This document shows, one piece after another, positions 1 to 9,717 of a stretch of DNA of 23,780 nt (position 1 is the first letter of the stretch; each line of letters opens with the position of its first letter). The DNA comes from Glomus cerebriforme (taxonomy: Eukaryota > Glomeromycota > Glomeromycetes > Glomerales > Glomeraceae): contig QKYT01000671.1 in NCBI GenBank assembly GCA_003550305.1, positions 39,266 through 63,045 of the forward strand, given 5' to 3'. The notes under the pieces were generated by a model, which saw only the letters and a program-made list of their open reading frames with translations, did not search any database and was not told where the DNA came from. The translations under genes and the position numbers were made by a program.

Positions 1-1
1 A

Positions 2-1035
2 CTTTATGGAATAACTCAAGATCCAGACACAAAAAATTATATGATGGTTTTGGATTATGCAAAAAATGGAAGTTTACGAAATTATTTAGATAAAAGTTAT
101 AATGAATTAAGTTGGCGTACTAAGATTTGGGATTTATTTTATATTGCATATGGGCTTAATGAAATTCATCAAATAGGGCTAATTCATCGAGATTTACATA
201 TTGGCAATATACTTCATACTGGACATGCTTGTATAACTGATATGGGATTATGCAAACCAGCAGATTATAATGCANTAGAAAATACAAAAAAAAGTGTTTA
301 TGGTATTTTACCTTATATTGCTCCTGAAATTTTAAGAGGACAAAATTATAGCAAAGCTGCTGATATTTATAGTTTTGGCATAATTATGTATGAAACGATT
401 TCTGGATTACCTCCATACCATGATGTAAGCCATGATATAAATTTAGCAATGAAAATCTGCCAAGGACTTAGACCAANGTTTAATATTAAAGTACCCCAAT
501 TGATTGTACATTTAATTAAAAGTTGTTTAGATGCAAATCCATTAAATCGTCCATCAGCACTAGAACTTAGATATATTTTAGATCAATGGGATGATGAAGA
601 AGAAACAGAATTATTTAAGCAAATTAAAGAAGCTGACGAAACCAATGATAAATTACAAATTAATGTTCCTTCTACTAATTTATCATATGAAACACATTCG
701 GAAGCTATTTATACAAGTAGATTACTTAATTTTAATAATCTTCCTGAACCAAAAAATTCAGATGATTATTATAATCAATATGATAATATTATAAGCACCA
801 AATATTCTGGTAATTTAATTTTTATTTTGTTTGAAAATATTTAAAAAAAAAGTTTAATAAATTTTATTTTATTTGATAGAAACTCAACTAATTGATATTT
901 CTCAATTGAAAATTATCGAAAATGGTAAATTTTTTTATTAATGAATGTATTAAACTTTGTTTATGCTTATATAATTGTTTTTAATTTATAATTCTATTTT
1001 TTTTAGATCAAAATAATGATTCTAAAGGAATTTAG
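2..1035 (+). CDS. TKL-type protein kinase, 5' end beyond the window (exons 2-809 and 1007-1035)
   Basis: This is the C-terminal two thirds of a protein kinase that would transfer phosphate from ATP to protein Ser/Thr/Tyr. The frame is open from base 2, so the start and the ATP-binding loop lie upstream. Visible motifs in order are the hinge (MMVLDYAKNGSL), the catalytic loop HRDLHIGN with Asp and Asn kept, DMG in place of DFG (ITDMGLCKPADYN), APE (YIAPEIL), the F-helix (ADIYSFGIIMYE) and the late Arg (NRP). A family-typical tail follows (SEAIYTSRLLNFNNLPEP). Unspliced reading would continue to 844. A donor at 810 (G|GTAATT) and an acceptor at 1006 (TTTTTTTTAG) instead remove 197 bp and give the end DQNNDSKGI. 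The minus-strand paralogue at 5622-7386 has the same intron position and phase. Ambiguous bases at 275 and 477 hide one residue each. The family assignment is strong; the substrate is unknown. Confidence 0.88.
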
Positions 1036-1172
1036 TTTTAATTTGTATTTTTTTTAAATTTTTTTTTTTCAAAATTATAATTATTTCATGTGAAATTCGG
1101 AAAATTAATTTAAAAATAAATTTTATTTTAATTAATTGCTATAAATGGACCAGTAAAGTTTGATCAAACTTT
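1036..1172 (+). repeat. 3' flank of kinase copy A, inverted homologue of 5476-5621, ending in an 18-bp palindrome
   Basis: Sequence after the stop codon matches, on the opposite strand, the flank of the second kinase. Both flanks have a tract reading roughly AATTGC..A.AAATGGAC followed by the perfect palindrome AAAGTTTGATCAAACTTT, at 1155-1172 here and 5476-5493 in the other copy. I see no further similarity beyond it, so the palindrome marks the end of the duplicated block. It may also serve in 3'-end formation or as a fragile site; that is inference. Confidence 0.7.
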
Positions 1173-2298
1173 TTTTTTAAAAAAAAATCACTAAATAAAT
1201 GATAAAGTCTTACGATATATTCTTGTAACCAATAAAAAGTCTAACTTTCACAAACTTTTTAAAATAATAAATATTTGGTGGTTGTAAATTATTTATCTTC
1301 ATATTTCAGTTTTCATATAACTCTACTATAATTTTCTTTTTTACCAGTGATTATTGTTATAAGTTTTAAGAAAAATGGTGATTTGTAAGATGATAAAGTT
1401 GGAGACATCTCAAATTTTACATTAAATAAAATATAAATTGTTATTTACAAAGTCCTGTATATTTATATATTAAATATTTTTATTTAATATTTCAGCAAAT
1501 AAATATATTAAAAAGATGACGACATTTGATAAATTTCTTTTCTAATTCCACTTTGATTTTATCTTCAAATACTGGACCTCTATGATGTACAAAAATTATT
1601 TTATTTCCTCATGAATTTTTTTTGAAAAAATAAAAAACTTATTAAAGGAATTACAAAATGAAGGAACTTTTCCTTGTTATATGCAATTCTTAAAATTATC
1701 CACTTTTCTTTTTTCAAAAACATTCAAATATTTAAGTTGTAGTAATTTTGTAAAGTTAATATTAAATTATATTCTTTAAATCATTTTTATAGTTATTATA
1801 TAGAAAATTTATTATGCAAAATTATACAATCAGTATCGCATGTTTTATTACAAAGTTGTGCATATTGTTAATTCTGCTGAAAGTTTATCCATCTTGTGTG
1901 AGTTATGTTATTTCAGTGAGCTAAAGAGTTTGTGTTTGAGATGTGCTTTATAAAATTTATTCATTATTGTGCTGCAGTACTTAACTGAATCTTCTATTCA
2001 TACTTGTATCACTAATATGCCATTTTTCTGCCTTTCATACTTGTCAAGTAATTAATAATGATCAGATTTAATATAAAGAGCATATTAGTAACATACTGTA
2101 TATATGTATAAATATGATGTTTTATAATCTTTTCCTTTAACCTTTTTAATAGTATCCTTTCATTTCCTTTCGATAATAGCAATACTGTAATATGGTAATA
2201 AATTTATACAGTTATATTCAATTATAATTAACTTGTTACACGTAACATTATTTTCACTATTCAATAATCCACCTAGATGATTATGTCCATCGTCATAC

Positions 2299-2306
2299 TA
2301 TATAAG
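2299..2306 (+). promoter_or_regulatory. TATA-box-like site (TATATAAG) with a pyrimidine-rich downstream stretch
   Basis: TATATAAG is followed about 25-40 bases later by a pyrimidine-rich stretch (CTTGTCATTCTCTT), the arrangement of a fungal core promoter. No open reading frame of note follows, so it is an orphan site or a chance match in A+T-rich DNA. Confidence 0.2.
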
Positions 2307-3076
2307 AGAAGCGAATTCTTCTGCTTGTCATTCTCTTATTAATATATTACTCTAAATACATAAAGAAATTAAATGATTAATTTAAACGAAATACTGCTTT
2401 TTCGCTGGTTTTTTATTATTTGTCCTGTGTTTAATTGCATAAATATACCTACAAGTCTATTGCAGCAGCTATGACTTCCCACATTTCTGACGCCTTTTGC
2501 TCCAATTGAAATAAGTTCAAGCATTTTAAACTCTTCTGTTATTTAAGCCCTCATATGTTCCGGACATATACGAATCCTCAAAGTTTTTTTATCACAGCAT
2601 CGATAGTCGTAATTTCATGCTACAAATAATACTATTAATAAATAATCATAAAGTCTAATTTAAAGATACTACAACAAATAATAATGAGAAAAATGATGTA
2701 CAATAATTGTTTTACACCTTTTATATCCACCTTATGATATAATTTCGGTACGATTACATTTTACAATGAGATTAGCTTTATATTAAAAAAAAAGATTACC
2801 TCACATTTTTATTTTTAAAATAGATATTTAATTTTATTTACTTTTCATTATAAAAAGAATGACTGAGAATTCAAAAAAAGAGAGAAAATAAATCGTTTTA
2901 AAAATTTAATTCAAAAATTTTATTAAATCTTTATTTACAAAAAGATTTATTACTTTACAAAATAATATTCGCAACAACTTTACTAGTTTTAAATTTAATT
3001 TTTTTTTTGATCAAAAACAGAGCATATCGATTTACAATCATCATGTTATTGTCAATGATGGCCTTCTAAGATAAAT

Positions 3077-3078
<2 letters not shown>

Positions 3079-3108
<30 letters not shown>
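3079..3108. repeat. Homopolymer run of 30 T
   Basis: An uninterrupted run of 30 T. It could be the poly(A) tail of a minus-strand retroposed sequence or simple slippage. No clear retroposed body was identified beside it. Confidence 0.9.
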
Positions 3109-3112
<4 letters not shown>

Positions 3113-3596
3113 AAAAAATCAAAATGGAATTTCAATTTCCTTTATTAACATCCCAACTAAATAGTTTAGTTCATGAATTTTCATTTAAATCTAATGCATT
3201 TCATTTCTCTTGAAAAAGTTTTTAAATAATTAAGGTAAATAATATAATTTTTTTACTTTATGATCTAATTTATTTTTTACCATATGAAAATACTTCATTT
3301 AAAATTAATTAAATATTTTCTAACATACAGTAGAACTAAGATATATGAAAAAGCCATAAAACAAATTGAAATACTTAACAACAAGTTTATTAATAGCAAA
3401 AGTTAATAAAACCATTTTTAATGTAATTTCAAAATTTTTTAGATTTTAGTATACTAAATAGTCTAATTTTCTCTTTTCCACTGGTAAAGAATATCAATAT
3501 TAATTTCTGCACATTTATAATAAAAGGATGCATTATCATATTTGAATTTTTTCTTCTCAGTACTAATCACTACCAGACCTATAAGTACGCTCTAAA

Positions 3597-3903
3597 CTAA
3601 ATAGTAAATCCTGTATTCTCCTTTATTTCTGAAAATAATTGAAAAGTGATTGTCATTGTTAGAACATTCATGAACCCTGAGTTTGTGAAAAATATCAATT
3701 GAACTTTTTGAGATCCATGAAGTAATAATTTGAGCATAATATTCATTGTGTTCTTGTGAATTAATTTTGAAAATATTGAAGTAAAAGTATTTGAGCTATT
3801 CATATTGATCCATTTCATAATTAATTCAACATGTTGAAATATAATAATTTTAGAATCAATAATCATATGAGATTCAGATTCTATTCCAAAGAAAGGGACG
3901 AAT
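3597..3903 (-). pseudogene. Possible TLDc-domain protein remnant (last exon)
   Basis: A minus-strand frame of about 101 codons is open from a splice-acceptor-like site at 3904-3907 (GTAG) to a stop at 3597. It contains DSKIIIFQHVELIMKWIN and LKLLLHGSQK. These resemble the segment at the start of TLDc domains in BTB/TLDc proteins expanded in Rhizophagus (a DSKII..QH.ELI.KWI stretch, then a FKLL.RGS motif). After GSQK the expected glycine-rich continuation is missing in this frame. Another frame holds a weak FHK-like piece, which suggests a frameshift. An upstream 34-bp block (3974-4007) joins in phase and is open, but the next block carries a stop. The assignment is tentative; it could also be an unrelated short frame. 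Confidence 0.35.
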
Positions 3904-4420
3904 CTACAAAAAAAAAGTAAAAAAATTAATATTTAATAATTTATTTAATCATAAGAACAAAAGGCATACCTACCTATTGTGTATTAATTTAGATCTGCTT
4001 ATCAAACCTGAAGAAAGGAGATAAACATAAAAAAAAGTAAAATCATTATTAATAAATGTATTTAATAGAAAAAAGGTATTAGTGAATTGAATAAAAACAC
4101 TTACCTATCATAGATAATATTCATTTATCCCAAAGAGAAGGACTGGATGGTTTGGACCTATAGAGAAATTTATTATAATAAAAAAAGTAAATATTAATTA
4201 ATTCAAAGAAAGAATTCCACCTATCGTGTTTAATATTCACAATTCACTCACTGGTCCATTCTGAAGAGAAGGCTATACTACAAACAAAAAAAATATCTAG
4301 TAAATTATTTATTTAATAAATAAAAAAGTTAAATTTCATTGAATTAAAAAAACCCCACCTATTATGTTTGATATATTTACAATTCACTTACTGATCCATC
4401 CCAAAGAGAGACTGAACCTA
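3904..4420 (-). repeat. Degenerate tandem array with exon/intron-like punctuation (period about 116-138 bp)
   Basis: Four related blocks lie at 3974-4007, 4105-4157, 4221-4277 and 4359-4417. On the minus strand each begins after a T-rich tract ending in AG and ends in ATAG followed by GTAGG, GTAAG, GTGGA or GTGGG. The A+T-rich spacers between them are 70, 97, 63 and 81 bp, a normal size for introns in this type of genome. Shared text in the longer blocks includes CTCTTTGGGAT and GTGAATTGTGAATAT. The blocks contain stops, so a translated repeat is not supported across all of them. Confidence 0.6.
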
Positions 4421-4530
4421 CAAAAAAAAATTAATAAAAAATTAATAAATTATATAATATAAAAAAAAGAAAATCTTGAAAAATTAGAGCAGAGAATTAA
4501 GGATAATGTTGATAAGTTGTTACTAAACCG

Positions 4531-4804
4531 AATTTTGCTAAATGTCTTGAATTTTTGACTAATATTAACCTAATCATAATATAAACACTAATAATATGTG
4601 TAAATTTATGAATAGAAAAGTCTTCATAAGGTTGAAAAGGCTATTGTTTAGTTACTTTTTTACAAAATCATGAAAATTTGAAAATTTCGTTTTTTTACCA
4701 TACAAAAAAAATTTTTTTAAAATTTTGGTGCGTCCAATCATGTGTTTATTATTTAAATTACTTAAAAGTTGAAATTTTTATTTGCGGTGACATTTAGCAA
4801 TACT
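4531..4804. mobile_element. Non-autonomous terminal-inverted-repeat element, family 1, larger copy
   Basis: The ends carry GCTAAATGTC (4537-4546) and its complement GACATTTAGC (4789-4798). The right end, CGGTGACATTTAGCAATACT at 4785-4804, is identical over 20 bases to one end of the small element in the kinase intron at 5722-5839. No transposase frame is present. The interior is A+T-rich with homopolymer tracts. The exact left boundary and the target duplication are unclear; TA is a candidate, by analogy with Tc1/mariner-type elements. Confidence 0.5.
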
Positions 4805-5475
4805 CTTCTAAACCAACATAAGTAAACTTGTTTTTTAGAAATACTAACTTTCTTTATTTTTTAATTCATCTTATTTGATCACTGTAAAAAGCCCTCATAG
4901 AATTTTCTTAGATGAATATAATCAAAAAGATTAGGTCAAGATTATTGATGAAAAATATACCTGGTGTGTTCATTGTATAATCAAGTTATTTGCATTGTTT
5001 TTTGTCACAAAATGTTTTATAATATCTATTTGTTCATTGTAGTTTTTCTTTATGGTTCAGAGTTTTAAATATAATAGTTTAGATATGCTACTTATCGTAT
5101 TGCAAACATCAGTAACTTGTAGTGATCATCAAGTTATCTACTGTACACTAGTGATCTTGACATGGTGTTATCACAAAAATATCTGTATAGAACCCTCAGG
5201 ATTTCTAGTGTAGTTATTTGCCTTTTAAAGTCAAATATATCCATACTTAAAAGAAATATATTTAATTCTTGTAATAATTTTTTAAAGAATATTGTTAAAG
5301 AAGAGTCATATTTTACGTTATTTGAATTTATAAAAAAAATACAGTAGCTTCTTCTGCTGAATTTATAAACTTGGAAATATTTTTGTTCAACTGACATATT
5401 AAAAATAAAAGATTCTTTTTTTGTTCAACAGAAAATATGTTCAAGAATTATTATTAGTTACTTTCTTTTATGAAA
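4805..5475. other. A+T-rich spacer between element and duplicated kinase flank
   Basis: No recognisable gene. Two overlapping short frames on opposite strands around 5134-5397 show no known motif and look like chance openings. A partial direct repeat, GTGATCATCAAG and GTGATCTTGAC (roughly 5121-5162), was noted. Confidence 0.5.
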
Positions 5476-5621
5476 AAAGTTTGATCAAACTTTATTAGTC
5501 CATTTGTGGCAATTAATCATAAAAATAAATAAATAACTTCTTATTTTTAATTATACTTCTGAGTTTCATATAAAATAATTATAATTTTGGAAAAAAAATA
5601 CAAATTAAAAATTGATAAATC
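5476..5621 (-). repeat. 3' flank of kinase copy B, inverted homologue of 1036-1172
   Basis: Matches the plus-strand kinase's 3' flank in inverted orientation and ends at the same perfect 18-bp palindrome, AAAGTTTGATCAAACTTT (5476-5493). Together with the coding homology this makes an inverted duplication of at least 1.17 kb, with inner edges about 4.3 kb apart. Confidence 0.7.
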
Positions 5622-7386
5622 TTATTTTCTAAATTTTATCAAGATATTTTGATCTAAAAAAATAGAATTATAAAATTAAAAATAATTATGTAAGAATAAA
5701 CAAAGTTTAATAAATTGAAAATTGCTAAATATCACTGCAAGTGATTGAAACTGCACCAGCATCAGGGTGGAATTTCAGGCAGAATTAAAAATGGAATGAA
5801 CATTCTAATTCTGGTTCAGTGATCGGTGACATTTAGCAATACTAAAAAAATTTACCATCTTCGTTAATCTTTTTTTAACATTTTTCAAACAAAAAAAAAT
5901 TAAATTACCAGAATATTCCATGCTTATAATATTATCATATTGATTATAATAATCATCTGAATTTTTTGGTTCNGGAAGATTATTAAAATTAAGTAATCTA
6001 CTTGTATAAATAGCTTCTGAATGTGTTTTATATGATAAATTAGTAGAAGGAATATTAGTTTGTAATTTATTATTGATTTTATCCGCTTCTTTAATTTGTT
6101 TAAATATTTCTGTTTCTTCTATTCTTCCTGTTTCTACATCAAAAATGTCATTCCACAATTGATCTAAAATACTTTTAACTTCTAGTGCTAGTGGTCGATT
6201 TAATGGATTTGCATCTAAACAACTTTTAATTAAATGTTCAATCAATTGGGGTACTTTAATATTAAACGTTGGTCTAAGTCCTTGGCAGATTTTNANTGCT
6301 AAATTNNTATCATGGCTTACATCATNGTATGGAGGTAATCCAGAAATTGTTTCATACATAATTATGCCAAAACTATAAATATCAGCAGCTTTGGTATAAT
6401 TTTGTCCTCTCAAAATTTCAGGAGCAATATAAGGTAAAACACCACCATAAACCCTTTTTGTTGTATTTTCTAGTGTATTATAATCTGCTGGTTTGCATAA
6501 TCCTATATCAGTTATAAATGTAGTTTTCATATAAAGTATATTGCCAATATGTAAATCTTGATGAATTAGTCCTAATTGATGGATTTCATCAAGCCCATAT
6601 GCAATCCAATATAAATCCCAAATCTTAGTATCCCAATTTAATTCATTATAACTTTTATCTAAATAATTTCGTAAACTTCCATTCCTTGCATAATCCAAAA
6701 CCATCATATAATTTTTTGCGTCTGGATCTTGAGTTATTCCATAAAGTTTAATAAAAACAGAAGTATTATTTTCAATAACTTTATGATGTAATGTAATCTA
6801 AATATAACATTTAAAAAAATACATTAGTAAAATAATATTTTAAAATTTCATTAAATAGTAAATTAATTTATACCTCATTGATAAATTCTAATCTAACATT
6901 TTTGGAATTATTTAAACTTTTCAAAGCTACAAACTTATTTTTCTCATGTCGTTTCCAATTTTGATTTTCATTATCCCAATCAAATATAAATCCATCAATC
7001 CAATTTGCTTTATACACTTTGCCAAACCCGCCTTTTGCAATATATTTAATATCATAAAATCTATCATAAGGTATCCATTCTAATACGTTATAATAAACAG
7101 TTGCTGATATCTGAGTATCTTGAATAAATTTGTCAATATCATCATTACCACTGGTCCAATTTTNNAAATTTTGTTGAAAATGTTTTGCGTTACATACATT
7201 ACACCAATCATTATCAGTTTTAGGTTGTTTACATTCCTTACATAAACCATGTTTTTTATAACATCCTTTTAATTCTTCATCTAATATTAGTTTATTAATT
7301 AACAAATTTTGTTCCTCAGTTAAATCCAAATATTTAAAATCTTTTATTTGTTCAAATATATCGTCACTGAGATAATTTTGCTCCAT
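5622..7386 (-). CDS. TKL-type protein kinase, complete, three exons (7386-6874, 6797-5909, 5653-5622)
   Basis: This predicted protein kinase of about 477 residues is the intact member of the tail-to-tail pair. The N-terminal part has a C-x2-C-x9-C-x2-C cluster (Cys 49, 52, 62, 65), probably a small zinc-binding knuckle typical of this expanded family. The kinase domain follows: glycine loop GGFGKVY (119-125), VALK lysine (156), catalytic loop HQDLHIGN (250-257) with HQD instead of HRD, DIG instead of DFG (268-270), APE (296-298) and NRP (371-373). Catalytic Asp and Asn are kept, so activity is plausible without RD-type activation. Intron 1 (6798-6873, 76 bp) joins FINE to ITLHHKV. Intron 2 (5654-5908, 255 bp) matches the paralogue's intron but carries a transposon insertion. 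The spliced end is DQNILIKFRK. Eight ambiguous bases fall in the exons. The start was chosen as the first Met of an open exon with the family N-terminus. Substrate unknown. Confidence 0.88.
5722..5839. mobile_element. 118-bp MITE inside the last intron of the minus-strand kinase
   Basis: Inverted ends TTGCTAAATATCACTG (left) and CGGTGACATTTAGCAA (right, plus strand) match over about 14 of 16 positions when complemented. The paralogue's intron lacks this block: its flanks align on both sides (AAACAAAGTTTAATA and AAAAAAATTTACCAT), so this is a filled versus empty site. The empty site has a TA at the junction and TA follows the right end, which fits a TA-targeting (Tc1/mariner-like) element. The interior is richer in G+C than the intron. 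Too small to code for anything. Confidence 0.75.
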
Positions 7387-7690
7387 AATTTTTACAAAAT
7401 TAGGATATTTGACAGAGGAGACGATACAATTATTTAAGATTATAGAAATTTTTCTATTATTATTTACGCCAACAAATTTTGTTTATCATTTTATAGTATT
7501 CAGTGTAACTTTCAACTGCGAATTACGTATCCTTGTCTGTCTTGTCATCAATCACATCAATCACATGCTTCTAACAAGCAAAAAATGAAAATCGTGTCTG
7601 ATTAAATTATTAGAATCATATATATTGTAATACAGTGTGCTACCTGAAGTGACCATCCAATCTATATAAGCATAATTTTTATAGGTACAT
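7387..7690. promoter_or_regulatory. Upstream region of the minus-strand kinase
   Basis: About 300 bp between the kinase start and the tandem array, which must contain the kinase leader and probably its promoter. I see no clear TATA box in the minus orientation. A CCAATCTATATAAG stretch around 7658-7671 reads correctly only on the plus strand, where no gene follows closely. No other feature seen. Confidence 0.3.
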
Positions 7691-8230
7691 TATTATAAAA
7701 TCTTGAATTAGGACCTAAAAGAAGAGATAATATCACTAGTAATCAATTATTACTAATACAAATAAAAAACACAAATGGTAAACCGCAGCAAATTGACCTG
7801 CAGTTTCTTTAATTATAACCAAACTTAAAAGGATAAATAAAAATAAATAAAATTATAAACTTATTTAATAAATTAAATAATCAGTTATCAAAAAATAAAA
7901 GTCCAACCGATTTACCACAGCACGGTCCACTTCGAATTTACATTTCAAAACCAAACTGCAAATAAAAAGAAATACTGTAATAATAAATAATTAATAAAAT
8001 AAATAATTTATTTGATAAAATTATTATGATAAACTAAAAAAAAACTGCTTTACCATTTGACGCAGCATGAATAATTGATTCTCGCAGCACGATCCACTTT
8101 GAGAATTTCTATTTAAGAGAGAAAAAAAAAAAAGACTTTTCAGTTAGTAAATTCGAAATAATTGAAACAATCAAAATAAAAGGAAATCATGATTTGGCAC
8201 AGCATTCATTCAAATTTCCTATTTTCGTTT
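7690..8230. repeat. Second degenerate tandem array (units anchored on CAGCAC/CAGCA)
   Basis: Related blocks recur with anchors near 7786, 7918, 8085 and 8203, spaced roughly 120-165 bp. The best pair shares GCAC(G)GTCCACTT(C)GAATTT-type text (7918-7939 and 8085-8110) and a TTTACCA element just before. Spacers are very A+T-rich. On the minus strand several blocks are preceded by T-rich tracts ending in AG (for example TTATTTGCAG), as in the array at 3904-4420, though donor sites are less regular. It lies 5' of the minus-strand kinase, so transcribed leader exons are possible but unproven. Confidence 0.5.
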
Positions 8231-8405
8231 TGAAGCTGATCTCAAATCACAATGAAAATTCATGTAATTGACAAAATAGTAAAACCACATGATAATTATA
8301 TTTGTAACACAATTATTAATTATAAATAAAAAATGTTTTAAAGAAAAGCACATTTTTAAACCCTTTTTTCTTTTATATCCTCATTTTTTTTTAAAAAAAA
8401 AAAAA

Positions 8406-9717
8406 ATGCCTCAACTTTCTTCTGATTGCTTAAATGATATTTTAGAATATTTAGAAGATGATATGATTACTTTACATTCATGTTTATTAGTTAATCGCCT
8501 TTGGTGTGAAGTTTCAGTAAGAATTTTTTGGAGAAATAGTTTGAATTATCGTGATTCAAATTTACGTACTTTAATCGCTTGTCTTCCAACTGAATCAAAA
8601 GAAATTTTATCTAAGAATAGAATTATTATTTCAACACAAACTTCAAAACTTCCAATATTTAATTATGCATCATTTTGTAAAGTTCTATCAATTCGTAAAG
8701 TTCAATACATACTCAAACAGATTCTTAGATATCAACAATCTATTTTATTTGGAAATTTAAAAAATAATACATACATATTATCACAAGAATTATTTAAACT
8801 CTTTTTTAATCAAATTGGTTCTTTAAAAAAATTAGATTTATGTCTATATTCGAATATAAATTTTAACTTTTATCCTGAAACAAAAGATTGTTTAAAAAAT
8901 CTCCCTGAATTACAATGTAAATCGATCCTTCCATCTAAAATTTTTTATCAACTATCTCAAATATGTAACAATATATTATCACTAGACTTAACTATTAATC
9001 GATTTATTTCGAAAGGGTTAACAGATTTAATTTCTGCTCAAAAAAATTTAAAGCATTTGAGCATAAAGTGTAACTATGCGGATGATGTTTTGGAAGATAT
9101 ACTTTCTTCATTAACAAATCCTAATAAGATAAGCAAATTAATGTCTTAACATAATGACGTTACAATTTTTCTCATTTTCATTTATAATTGAATTCACAAA
9201 TTTACAAAAACTTGAATTAAATTTTAGTTATAATGAAAGTTTTAAGGATTTTAAAAAATTACAATATGCTTTTTTTCTAAAATTACAAATTTTAAAAATT
9301 GAACGTGCATGTCCAAAATATGAATTATTGATAAAATTTTTAGAAAACAATGGGAAAAATTTAAGAGAATGTTATATAAGTGATCGTAATCATGATAGTG
9401 TTAATTCATTAAGTTTAGCTATTACTAAATTTTGTCCAAATCTTAAAAAACTCTTTATTGGAAATGTTGAGTATACTTTAATTACTTTATAATAGTTGTT
9501 AAATATTTAGAAAATATTGTTATTTGGTGTCGAGGAGACATGGAAGTAAATTTTTAAGTAAAAAAGAAATATCGGAGGCTTATGTAATCTATTTTATAAG
9601 TTGTACAAATCGTGCGTCACAAAAATATATGGCTTAAATAATAATTAATAAATATATTAAGTTGGGATTATTAATAAATTTAAAGTTATAAATTTCAATG
9701 ATGACGAATTTAATTAA
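8406..9717 (+). pseudogene. F-box/leucine-rich-repeat protein, broken by frameshifts and stops
   Basis: Intact members of this family are substrate adaptors for SCF ubiquitin ligases: the F-box binds Skp1 and the LRRs bind the target. The Met at 8406 (MPQLSSDCLNDILEYLEDD) begins a typical F-box ending VNRLWCEVSVRIFW. An in-frame ATG at 8289 only adds a Lys-rich, low-complexity lead-in without family similarity. LRR-like text follows to a stop at 9149. Similarity resumes in another frame from about 9170 (FTNLQKLELNFSYNESF, GKNLRECYISD, FCPNLKKLFIG) to a stop at 9492. Shifted pieces then follow: VVKYLENIVIWCRGD near 9495-9540, FISCTNRASQK to 9637, and the family C-terminus KFKVINFNDDEFN ending at 9717. 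At least three frame changes, and probably an internal deletion, separate these pieces. A spliced functional form seems unlikely. The pieces could partly reflect sequencing error in homopolymers. Confidence 0.8.

Larger units (their letters stand above)
1173..3596. other. A+T-rich spacer, no recognisable gene
   Basis: About 2.4 kb without a convincing coding region. A short open stretch near 1617-1780 on the plus strand has no recognisable motif and no upstream frame. A 10-bp inverted repeat (ACTAATATGC with its complement, roughly 2010-2090) and a TATA-like site near 2299 are the only other structures noted. A run of 30 T lies at 3079-3108. Confidence 0.6.

Noticed and set aside
591..794. 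67-codon frame inside the first kinase
   Set aside because: Out-of-frame shadow of the kinase coding sequence.
3079..3108. Poly(T) run as the tail of a retroposon
   Set aside because: No retroposed body or target duplication recognised beside it; kept only as a homopolymer.
5134..5397. Short overlapping frames on both strands (87 and 61 codons)
   Set aside because: No recognisable motif, composition as expected from A+T-rich DNA, and mutual overlap; treated as chance.
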